Below are positions 6,126 through 10,809 of a stretch of 10,809 bases of DNA, piece by piece; position 1 is the stretch's first letter, and every line of letters begins with the position of its first letter. The position numbers and the translations under genes were made by a program. The stretch spans positions 1-10,809 of the forward strand of contig CAZFAP010000166.1 in NCBI GenBank assembly GCA_964516325.1, given 5' to 3'. Source of the stretch: CAZFAP01 sp964516325. Its GTDB lineage: Bacteria; Auribacterota; JABMQX01. The notes under the pieces were generated by a model. The model was given only the letters and a program-made list of their open reading frames with translations. It searched no databases and was not told the origin of the DNA.

Positions 6126-6929
6126 TTATTCTCCTTGTTTTCCTGTCGCCGGAACGCCCTTCTCCTCGAAGAGATACACTGCTACCCAGGCCTGTTGAAC
6201 GACTCTTCCGTTCAGCCTCAAGCCGGCTCTGTGGACTTTCGCCACACGCCGGTCGAGTTTCTTTCGGCTCGTGAGCACCTTTTCAATCCCCTGGTGCTCC
6301 TTCGGATCGAACGAGGAGCCTTCTTCGGGCTCGATCAGAACTGCTCCCCGGGCCTCGAGAAGGCTTCGCGCTCGCTCCATGACAGGAGCGATGCCATTGC
6401 CGCCATTGCCCGCTTCCTGTCGCATGTCGTTGTAGATGCACACCTGGTCCTTCAGTAGGGGCTCCTTAACCTGTCGCTCGATAAACTCGTTCGAGAGCTT
6501 GTCAACTCTGTCTGCGACACGCTCGGTCAGCAGGCGAACCTGCTCCATGTTTCTTTTCAAAACCGCTACTTCCGACGCCAGGACCGCCACCTGGTCCGTC
6601 AGCCTCCTCAATCTTGACTCCAAGGACTCGAGCCGGCCGTCGGTCTCCACAGTCCACTTCTGGAGGGTCTCGACCCCCGAACGGATTTCCACGACCACGG
6701 GGGAAAGCCCCAAAAGCTCGAGATACGTTCTCTCAACGATCGCCGCCACTGCCCCCCATGCCCGAGCCTCAAGCTCACTCGCCTCGCCCTTTTTCTTTCC
6801 ATACGCGCCTATCACCTCCCCAAGATCACTCCCACTCCCAACCGCTCCTCCGGGGGTCTGCTCCTTACCCGACGGAGCACCGCCTCTCGCACCTCGTACG
6901 CCTTCATCAAACACATCTCTCCGTGCCAT
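6126..6929 (-). CDS. GrpE-like nucleotide exchange factor for the adjacent Hsp70
   Basis: A 267-residue protein. The N-terminal 55 residues are low-complexity and Gly/Ala/Lys-rich. Residues about 84-150 form a long coiled coil (ETLQKW, then heptad-like leucines and valines through NEFIERQV), as in the GrpE dimer stalk. Residues about 185-253 match the GrpE beta domain: ERARSLLEARGAVLI, then SSFDPKEHQGIEKVLTSRK (the family FDPxxHEAV motif) and HRAGLRLNGRVVQQAWVAVY (the GRVLRPAxVxV end). The similarity is distant but the motif order is right. The start has GAGGAGGAG close upstream, and the stop is 2 bp before the Hsp70 ATG. The order grpE-dnaK is common in bacteria, but here it continues into a VWA gene and no DnaJ is visible in the window. 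Confidence 0.8.
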   Translation of the reverse strand: MARRDVFDEGVRGARGGAPSGKEQTPGGAVGSGSDLGEVIGAYGKKKGEASELEARAWGAVAAIVERTYLELLGLSPVVVEIRSGVETLQKWTVETDGRLESLESRLRRLTDQVAVLASEVAVLKRNMEQVRLLTERVADRVDKLSNEFIERQVKEPLLKDQVCIYNDMRQEAGNGGNGIAPVMERARSLLEARGAVLIEPEEGSSFDPKEHQGIEKVLTSRKKLDRRVAKVHRAGLRLNGRVVQQAWVAVYLFEEKGVPATGKQGE

Positions 6930-6962
6930 ACTCTTCTCCTCCTCATTCCCGCCCGGACCTGA

Positions 6963-7130
6963 TCACGGGAGTGTCTTCCGGGCATCGCCAGATTTCTCTT
7001 CCTCGCCTGATTCCTCTTGCCACCAACGTCCATCCTCCCACTTCATCGGAGAGGAGGGTCGCTCCTTCGTCAGAAGAAACCCAACCACTCCAGCCAAAAT
7101 CAGGATTACTGCTACCCAAACCAGAATCAT
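6963..7130 (-). CDS. Small single-span membrane protein (55 residues)
   Basis: Starts at the ATG at 7130 and begins MILVWVAVILILAGVVGFLL, one hydrophobic span at the very N-terminus, followed by a hydrophilic, acidic tail with a tryptophan-rich patch (KWEDGRWWQEESGEEE). A perfect AGGAGG lies about 8 bases upstream, inside the last codons of the preceding small gene. The two genes are only 2 bp apart, so they are translationally linked. The frame is open to 7154, but the extra residues would overlap the upstream gene and lack a ribosome site. It precedes the GrpE-like gene by 33 bp. I do not recognise the family. A membrane anchor or small regulator for the chaperone module is possible. Confidence 0.7.
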   Translation of the reverse strand: MILVWVAVILILAGVVGFLLTKERPSSPMKWEDGRWWQEESGEEEKSGDARKTLP

Positions 7131-7132
7131 TT

Positions 7133-7297
7133 TCACCACCTCCTGAAGAACCACCGGGTATCAACCCATTCTTTCAGTCTCTCAACCAGGCGCACCGTCA
7201 CGTAAGCCACGAAAATCAAAAGCACCAAAAGCAGGAAACCCCACACGAGCCTGAAAAGGCCCGTCATGTGCTCCTGCATATGCTTCATGAACTTCAT
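7133..7297 (-). CDS. Small single-span membrane protein (54 residues)
   Basis: The ATG at 7297 opens a 54-residue frame starting MKFMKHMQEHMTGLF. One hydrophobic segment (about residues 14-36, LFRLVWGFLLLVLLIFVAYV) is followed by a basic and aromatic tail, ERLKEWVDTRWFFRRW. AGGAGG lies 10 bases upstream. The last RR codons (AGGAGG) also serve as the ribosome site of the next small gene. The topology looks like a small inner-membrane protein or toxin-like peptide, but no family is recognised. It is the first gene of the run leading into the GrpE, Hsp70 and VWA genes, and it lies directly downstream of the three 23-bp repeats. Confidence 0.7.
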   Translation of the reverse strand: MKFMKHMQEHMTGLFRLVWGFLLLVLLIFVAYVTVRLVERLKEWVDTRWFFRRW

Positions 7298-7354
7298 TGT
7301 TCATTCACCTCCTGCAAGACCTGCGAAGCCAAGTCTCTCAGCGATCTCCATCGC

Positions 7355-7423
7355 TCACCCGCAATCAAACCTGCGGTTCACTCGCAATCAAACCTATCCT
7401 TCACCCGCAATCAAACCATCACT
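7355..7423 (-). repeat. Three tandem 23-bp repeats (iteron-like)
   Basis: Units lie at 7355-7377, 7378-7400 and 7401-7423 with an exact 23-bp period. All three share TCAC(C/T)CGCAATCAAACC; the last six bases of each unit vary. On the minus strand the core reads GGTTTGATTGCG. The array lies between the nuclease-like gene stop (7506) and the operon that starts at 7297, within 60 bases of that start codon. This spacing, about two helical turns, fits cooperative binding of a protein to one face of DNA, as an operator array or replication iterons. Confidence 0.7.
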
Positions 7424-7429
7424 CCCCAG

Positions 7430-7501
7430 CACCCAAAAACATTCCTTCAAACCCCCAAAACAAATCACCTAAAACAAAAAACTCAACCACCCAAATTAAC
7501 C
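7430..7501. other. 72-bp strand-asymmetric tract without G on the plus strand
   Basis: From 7430 to 7501 the plus strand has no G and is mainly A and C; the minus strand is therefore G- and T-rich, with runs such as GGGGG. It immediately adjoins the three 23-bp repeats. Such a tract next to repeats can be an easily melted region, an R-loop-forming leader for the minus-strand operon, or a single-strand protein loading site. None of these is shown by sequence alone. I see no clear terminator or -10/-35 pair here. Confidence 0.45.
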
Positions 7502-7505
7502 GGAA

Positions 7506-8291
7506 TCAATTCGTAACCTCTTGTAACAGAGAGGATAAAAGGCGGAATAAATTCCGACCCTCCGGGACCCCTATTTTCGCCAAATCCTTCTCTATCTGGT
7601 CCCTAATCAAGCTTGTTCGGACATAGGACTCGACCCGCACGAAACCCGCCTCAAGGTCCTTCTTGACGTTCATCGCTGCACCTTGGGCACTCATCTCGAT
7701 CTCGCAGGCCACCCAACCGTCCGGTGCTTCGTAGGCGACATCCGCCCTCTTGCCGGCTCGTTCAAGCTCGACGGCCGCCGCATACCCCTGCTCCCGGAGC
7801 TGCCCAGCCAAACGGGTCTGAAACCATCTGTGAAGAAAGCCTCCCTGACCCGGCATCTCCGTCAGCTTCAACCCGACGGCCGCCAGGCCCTTTTCCGTCG
7901 GTTCCATCAGTTCTATTCCCCGACCTCTCCCTCCCATGAAGAAGGTCACCTCACGCAAGAGCGCTCTATCGCAAAGGTTCTTCTTGCGGCGGTTCCCGGC
8001 GTAGCCGCCGAGGCGGAGTTGCTGAGACCTCTCCCGCACGGGTATCCCGGGTCTGTTGATGACGTCCGCCAAATAAGTGAGTTCCGCTGCCGACAGGTCA
8101 TCGCTGAACTTGCGGAAAGGTCCATGCACCCCTGGTTCGCCCTGAACGGCGAGACCCTGCCGGGCACGAAGCTCGTCCAGAGGGACCTGCTTCTGAAAGC
8201 CCATTTTTCGCTCGAGTTCCTCCATGGAGAGCTCCACAAGGTCCTCGCCGAGCTTCGGATTCTTTTGTCCGGGTTCCTGTTTCACGGCCAT
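7506..8291 (-). CDS. Winged-helix-like protein with PD-(D/E)xK-like nuclease core
   Basis: A 261-residue protein. The middle part (about 65-145) contains a possible winged-helix fold with LMEPTEKGLAAVGL as a recognisable strand-turn. The C-terminal part (about 150-230) looks like a restriction-endonuclease fold: GGFLHRWFQTRLAGQLREQGY as the first helix, RADVAYEAPDGWVACEIEM with D184 and E197-x-E199 as candidate active-site residues, then a helix and strand (NVKKDLEAGFVRVESYV). The usual lysine of ExK is replaced by Glu, so catalysis is uncertain. The ATG overlaps the stop of the ATPase gene by 10 bp, with AAGGG about nine bases upstream. Similar wHTH plus nuclease proteins accompany HerA/FtsK-like ATPases in mobile elements and defence islands. 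A sensor or DNA-binding role without cleavage is the alternative. Confidence 0.65.
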   Translation of the reverse strand: MAVKQEPGQKNPKLGEDLVELSMEELERKMGFQKQVPLDELRARQGLAVQGEPGVHGPFRKFSDDLSAAELTYLADVINRPGIPVRERSQQLRLGGYAGNRRKKNLCDRALLREVTFFMGGRGRGIELMEPTEKGLAAVGLKLTEMPGQGGFLHRWFQTRLAGQLREQGYAAAVELERAGKRADVAYEAPDGWVACEIEMSAQGAAMNVKKDLEAGFVRVESYVRTSLIRDQIEKDLAKIGVPEGRNLFRLLSSLLQEVTN

Positions 8292-9202
8292 GGAAGTACC
8301 CTTATGACGAACGGTTCAGGATACCTGGGGTCTCGTACGACCGCCTGTCCAACCTCAAGCCTCGAAAGGATGTCTGCTTGTTTTGGTGTCAGTTGAAGGC
8401 TTGATGCCGCTGTGCGGATATCGGCGCCGTCGCCCAGCTGAAAACATACCTTCCTGACGCAGTTCTCGATTGCCCCGTCCAAAATGCGGCTGGGAAGCTG
8501 AGCTGCGATGATCAGAGCGCACCCGGTCTTTCGAAATTGAGCGATTTGGGTCGCAATCAGAGGGACACCCTCCAGGACCCGGGCTTGAGCTGACCTATCG
8601 AGCATTCGGTTCGCCTCGTCAATAACAATGACGTACCTAAGGCCGTGCTCCGGGGGAGTATTGGCGAGGTGATATGAAAACAGCCAATGAAGCAGGCTCA
8701 GGATGACGAAAGTCTCATGCTCTGGCGTTAATCCGTCACATTCCCAAACCACGTTCCTGGTCCAGACCTCCTCCATCGGGAAGCCCGTCGAGCAGTTGAA
8801 GAGGTCGCCGGTCGCGAACAGGACCGAGCGCAGCCGGTCAATAATGGCGCCCTTGCACTCAAAGGCGCGTGCCATCGTGGGCACATCGTAGTTCCATGCG
8901 AACTGCAACAGGTCCGGCAGCGCCGGATAAATGCCGGTTACCGACGGCATGTACTGGTCAAACAGACACGCCAGCATGATCAACAGCAAACCTCGTGAGG
9001 CAATCAGGAGTCCTGAGGACTGGGTGAAAACCGTGGCGAAGCCGCTGAGATATTCGCGCAAAACCACCCCGGGCGGCACTTCCAGCGGGTTGAAACGGTA
9101 ACGAAACAACCGCAGCAAGAGAACTATCTGACACCCCAGCAGCATCACGAGGTCTCGGTATTCGCGGTTAAAACTGAAGATGGCGAAGAAAATGTCTTTC
9201 AT
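8282..9202 (-). CDS. HerA/FtsK-like ATPase, C-terminal part with Walker B
   Basis: A 306-residue frame starting with the ATG at 9202. It begins with FAIFSFNREYRDL, the strand and acidic/aromatic turn that in this ATPase family directly follows the Walker A helix. Walker B is RYVIVIDEANRM (189-200). The later LIIAAQLPSRI (230-240) matches the sensor strand ending in Gln seen in HerA and VirB4-type motors. Residues about 20-130 are the variable insertion region, including FATGDLF. Walker A is absent from this polypeptide and lies in the upstream ORF, whose stop overlaps this start as ATGA. Either the two chains assemble into one ATPase, or a -1 frameshift fuses them, or the gene is broken. Its stop overlaps the nuclease-like gene by 10 bp, so it is read with it. 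Confidence 0.8.
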   Translation of the reverse strand: MKDIFFAIFSFNREYRDLVMLLGCQIVLLLRLFRYRFNPLEVPPGVVLREYLSGFATVFTQSSGLLIASRGLLLIMLACLFDQYMPSVTGIYPALPDLLQFAWNYDVPTMARAFECKGAIIDRLRSVLFATGDLFNCSTGFPMEEVWTRNVVWECDGLTPEHETFVILSLLHWLFSYHLANTPPEHGLRYVIVIDEANRMLDRSAQARVLEGVPLIATQIAQFRKTGCALIIAAQLPSRILDGAIENCVRKVCFQLGDGADIRTAASSLQLTPKQADILSRLEVGQAVVRDPRYPEPFVIRVLPWP

Positions 9203-9609
9203 GGTTTCTTTGCCAACTGGTGGATGATCCGCTTGATCAGGGTGGTTTTTCCGGAGCCGGTCGAACCAAAAACCGCGGTGTTCCTCAATAGGTCGTCGGG
9301 CTCCAGGCCATAGGGGGCTCCTGTCGCCTCAACGACGCCCAGGAGAATGGACCCTGCCACTTCGTTTCCGGCCGGCGGATTGGGGAACGCTGAAAGCCCG
9401 CTCATCTGGTGAGCAAGCAAGGGCGGCTGCATCCTCGTCCACAACAACGACAGGAGGCTTTTATCGCCACGGCTCGCCATAGCGGCCATCAGTAGCCTCT
9501 GTGACGCGGGGTCGGTTTTGAATATCCCGCTTTCCTGGCCAATCTGGAGAATCTCCAGAAGTCCCGGTATCTCAACTTTTTTGTCCACTTCTCTTGTCCC
9601 CCGAAGCAT
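9199..9609 (-). CDS. HerA/FtsK-like ATPase, N-terminal part with Walker A
   Basis: A 136-residue frame from the ATG at 9609, with GAGGAGG four to five bases upstream. The N-terminal 85 residues are helical and unassigned. Then NEVAGSILLGVVEATGAPYGL, with DDLLRNTAVFGSTGSGKTTL, gives the classical entry to a HerA/TraD-type motor domain, with Walker A GSTGSGKT at 115-122. The frame ends 12 residues later at LAKKP, in the middle of the P-loop helix-to-strand region, so it cannot be a complete ATPase. The next frame continues with the expected following strand. The join reads CCATGA, where the stop TGA and the next ATG overlap. It overlaps the zinc-protein tail at its own 5' end by 38 bp. Read jointly with the next ORF it gives about 440 residues. 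Confidence 0.8.
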   Translation of the reverse strand: MLRGTREVDKKVEIPGLLEILQIGQESGIFKTDPASQRLLMAAMASRGDKSLLSLLWTRMQPPLLAHQMSGLSAFPNPPAGNEVAGSILLGVVEATGAPYGLEPDDLLRNTAVFGSTGSGKTTLIKRIIHQLAKKP

Positions 9610-9769
9610 CTTTCCTCCTCAACTTCTCCTTGATCCTCTCCCACCGTGCCTTCGCTTTCTCCTTCGGGAGGCACTCTTCGCAGAAGTACTTTTCCTGAAA
9701 GGGCTTCCTGTGAGCGCCGCACATGGGCTTGGCGCATCGCGCGCAAATGGAGAAACAGGATGGGCAGGT
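9572..9769 (-). pseudogene. C-terminal half of a zinc-binding protein, after an in-frame TAA
   Basis: Directly after the TAA at 9770-9772 the same frame continues for 65 residues with TCPSCFSICARCAKPMCGAH, then KYFCEECLPKEKAKARWERI. Four Cys-x2-Cys-type groups (C2/C5, C9/C12, C17/H20, C30/C33 counted from the Thr) are typical of treble-clef or zinc-ribbon folds, and a basic helix follows. Its spacing continues the pattern of the upstream half (CGH, then CFCGA), so the two were very probably one protein. An internal ATG at 9724 (MCGAHRK) could begin a 50-residue product, but it has no clear ribosome site. The end overlaps the ATPase N-terminal ORF by 38 bp. Most likely this is a nonsense-interrupted gene or a sequence error; readthrough is the other option. 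Confidence 0.6.
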
Positions 9770-10018
9770 TTACGCCCCGCAAAAGCACCTGCCGGCTACC
9801 GTGGAGCCGCCACTATGGCCACAGTCGAGCGGGAAAATCAGGTTGCTCTGTACGTCGGTGGTTATTCCTGCCGGGTCAACGCCCATGATGGACTCCTCCC
9901 TCGTCAGCGGGCGCCCCACGCCTTGGCCGTCGCTGACTTGGTGGCTCCTTTGCCTTCTCAGGAGACCATATAGAAGCTTCTTGATGAAGGTGTTCGTGTC
10001 CTGAGGTCCGTTCGCCAT
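9770..10018 (-). CDS. Small zinc-binding protein, N-terminal half (82 residues)
   Basis: Starts at the ATG at 10018, with GGAGG about 8 bases upstream; the frame is open further upstream but that sequence looks non-coding. It begins MANGPQDTNTFIKKLLYGLL, then a polar region, and ends with LDCGHSGGSTVAGRCFCGA just before TAA. C66, H68, C78 and C80 are half of a zinc site. The rest of the cysteine cluster follows in the same frame beyond the stop. With the stop ignored, the product would be about 148 residues with two zinc sites. It is the first gene of the block leading into the split ATPase and may be its DNA- or protein-binding partner. The family is not recognised. Confidence 0.6.
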   Translation of the reverse strand: MANGPQDTNTFIKKLLYGLLRRQRSHQVSDGQGVGRPLTREESIMGVDPAGITTDVQSNLIFPLDCGHSGGSTVAGRCFCGA

Positions 10019-10167
10019 ACTGCTCGCCTCCAGTCCCACGGGTTTGCGAGGTCTGTTCGCCCAAAGGGCATTGCTTTCCGGCCGCCGCTTGGTTACACTC
10101 GGCCCAGACAAAGAGCGGCAGAAGGCATAGCCCTTGTCCGAGGGAAGAGCGCCAACTTTTCTCCGGA

Positions 10168-10203
10168 CTCGCCAATCTGGCCTACCAAGCACTGGTTGGC
10201 GAG
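10168..10203. repeat. 8-bp inverted repeat in the gap before the zinc-protein gene
   Basis: CTCGCCAA (10168-10175) and TTGGCGAG (10196-10203) are perfect arms around a 20-base loop; a third related copy, CGCCAAC, lies at 10150-10156. The roughly 285-bp stretch 10019-10302 holds no convincing gene, and this symmetry is its clearest structure. It could be a binding site or transcript hairpin. The role is unknown. Confidence 0.35.
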
Positions 10204-10222
10204 CGCCGCTCGTTTTCTTTTC
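10200..10222 (+). terminator. Weak plus-strand intrinsic-terminator-like hairpin
   Basis: CGAGC (10200-10204) and GCTCG (10208-10212) form a short GC-rich stem with a 3-base loop, followed by TTTTCTTTTC. The form fits a Rho-independent terminator on the plus strand, but there is no plus-strand gene upstream for it to end. It could block antisense transcription into this gap, or be a chance structure. It overlaps the right arm of the 10168-10203 inverted repeat. Confidence 0.25.
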
Positions 10223-10302
10223 TACCCGAGCGCTATCTCCTTGGTTTGGTTACCGTCATCACGCCCACTGGCACGTTAATATATACATGTGTGGCGCGAA
10301 GG

Positions 10303-10704
10303 CTATCGCGTCTCGCCGGGTTCCTCCGCAGGGGGGAACAGGCGCCCGGTCGCCTTTGCATCCGAAAAGAAGATATCCGAAGCACCCCGTTTCTGCTTTT
10401 GCGTCACTTCCGGCTGGGGTTTGCCGCGCCCATTTCTCCTTCGGAGAAGATTGGGGATTTCCGGCGTCGTGTATAGGAGACAGATCCCGGAAACTTTCTC
10501 GACCAATGTCCTCTGGTGCGGGAGTCCTTCTTCGAGACGTGACATGATTCGTTCCCACCAGGTTTGGGCTGCTTCTTCCGCGCCGAACGGCGCCGACGAA
10601 CGAACAACGACCGTTGTCAGCCTGGCGCCACATTCCGGGCGTCGCTCGATCACCGTGGAGACGACAGCGCCTTCTTCGGGAGACAGGCCGCGGATGAGCG
10701 TCAT
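10303..10704 (-). CDS. Hypothetical protein, 133 residues
   Basis: Starts at the ATG at 10704 with only a weak AGGG upstream. The first 85 residues look like a real soluble protein: MTLIRGLSPEEGAVVSTVIE, then LTTVVVRSS, EAAQTWWERIMSRLEEGLP and GICLLYTTPEIPNLL, consistent with alternating helices and strands. The remaining part is basic and Lys/Gln/Pro-rich, probably disordered. There are no catalytic motifs I recognise. Competing frames on both strands overlap it, but their amino-acid make-up is much less protein-like. It lies about 285 bp upstream of the zinc-protein gene and behind a TATAAT box, so it may be the first gene of the minus-strand block. The function is unknown. Confidence 0.5.
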   Translation of the reverse strand: MTLIRGLSPEEGAVVSTVIERRPECGARLTTVVVRSSAPFGAEEAAQTWWERIMSRLEEGLPHQRTLVEKVSGICLLYTTPEIPNLLRRRNGRGKPQPEVTQKQKRGASDIFFSDAKATGRLFPPAEEPGETR

Positions 10705-10751
10705 GGCTTTCCCTAACCGTCGGGGTGGCTATCCCTCGCTGAAACGATAAT

Positions 10752-10781
10752 TTGACTATTGTACTGTTGCACAATTATAGT
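10752..10781. promoter_or_regulatory. Possible divergent promoter pair with short dyad
   Basis: On the minus strand a perfect TATAAT (10774-10779) lies about 70 bases before the gene starting at 10704, but its -35 position (10797-10802) is poor. On the plus strand TTGACT (10752-10757) and TATAGT (10776-10781) are 18 bp apart and would point out of the window. ATTGT (10758-10762) and ACAAT (10771-10775) form a short dyad between the two plus-strand boxes, where a repressor could sit over both promoters. Confidence 0.35.
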
Positions 10782-10809
10782 TGCTTATGCTATTTGGATT
10801 GGCTATACT

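Noticed and set aside
7301..7351. Possible 16-residue leader peptide (MEIAERLGFAGLAGGE) before the small membrane gene
   Set aside because: The ATG at 7351 has no good ribosome site and the peptide is too short to judge. It ends next to the AGGAGG of the real gene, so it may be chance.
7355..7423. Three repeats considered as a CRISPR array
   Set aside because: The units share 17 bases and vary in only six, leaving no room for spacers of about 30 bases, and no cas genes are present.
6614..7516. Plus-strand ORF of 300 codons
   Set aside because: It overlaps the GrpE-like gene and the two small membrane genes antisense. Its length comes from the biased base composition, and the product is low-complexity Pro/His/Ser.
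7683..8396. Plus-strand ORF of 237 codons
   Set aside because: It is antisense to the nuclease-like gene, which has overlap with its neighbour, a ribosome site and domain features. The plus frame has none.
9770..9772. TAA read as sense (alternative genetic code)
   Set aside because: TAA ends the GrpE-like gene and the transposase normally, and no known recoding assigns TAA here. A nonsense mutation is simpler.
9489..9788. 99-codon minus ORF in the zinc-protein region
   Set aside because: It is a shifted frame of the cysteine-rich coding sequence. The neighbouring frame has the ordered Cys-x2-Cys groups.
10259..10774. 171-codon minus ORF and 153-codon plus ORF at the right end
   Set aside because: Both are rich in Arg/Pro/Ser without structure. 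The frame at 10303-10704 has a more protein-like composition.

Overview
The window is a gene-dense accessory region. Every convincing gene lies on the minus strand, so transcription runs from right to left. Strong GGAGG-type Shine-Dalgarno sequences, very short or overlapping gene junctions, a bacterial-type IS630 insertion sequence and a DnaK/GrpE pair point to a bacterium. I cannot name the lineage. There are no rRNA, tRNA or core metabolic genes. A primase-polymerase, a HerA/FtsK-like ATPase, a nuclease-fold protein and an IS suggest a plasmid, an integrated element or a defence/accessory island.

Layout in transcription order (right to left). (1) 10303-10704: small unrecognised protein behind a possible promoter. 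(2) 9572-10018: small cysteine-rich zinc-binding protein whose reading frame is cut by an in-frame TAA in the middle of its cysteine cluster. (3) 8282-9609: P-loop ATPase split into two ORFs between Walker A and Walker B, overlapping by ATGA. (4) 7506-8291: winged-helix-like protein with a PD-(D/E)xK-like nuclease core, overlapping the ATPase gene. (5) 7355-7501: three 23-bp tandem repeats next to a 72-bp stretch with no G on the plus strand. (6) 6963-7297: two tiny single-span membrane proteins. (7) 3854-6929: a tightly packed chaperone module of GrpE-like exchange factor, short lid-less Hsp70/DnaK-like protein and a von Willebrand factor A (VWA) protein with an intact MIDAS metal site. (8) 3433-3853: no gene, but nested long perfect inverted repeats that look like a structured RNA. 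(9) 1943-3432: a 96-residue protein followed by a TOTE-like archaeo-eukaryotic primase (AEP). (10) 1541-1882: acidic two-span membrane protein. (11) 437-1541: IS630-family insertion sequence whose transposase is in two frames joined at an A8 tract. (12) 1-455: a small basic protein whose 5' end was altered by the IS, and the start of another gene that leaves the window.

Working interpretation (inference): GrpE, Hsp70 and VWA form a dedicated chaperone and metal-dependent scaffold unit, co-directional with small membrane proteins, a structured RNA and a primase-polymerase. Next to it is an ATPase plus nuclease pair. Known prokaryotic conflict systems combine such parts (AEPs in TOTE systems; HerA with nucleases; VWA with Hsp70-like proteins in Ter/Yeg-type neighbourhoods), but I do not recognise this combination. 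Two of the right-hand genes are interrupted, so either that part is decaying, uses recoding or reinitiation, or carries sequence errors.
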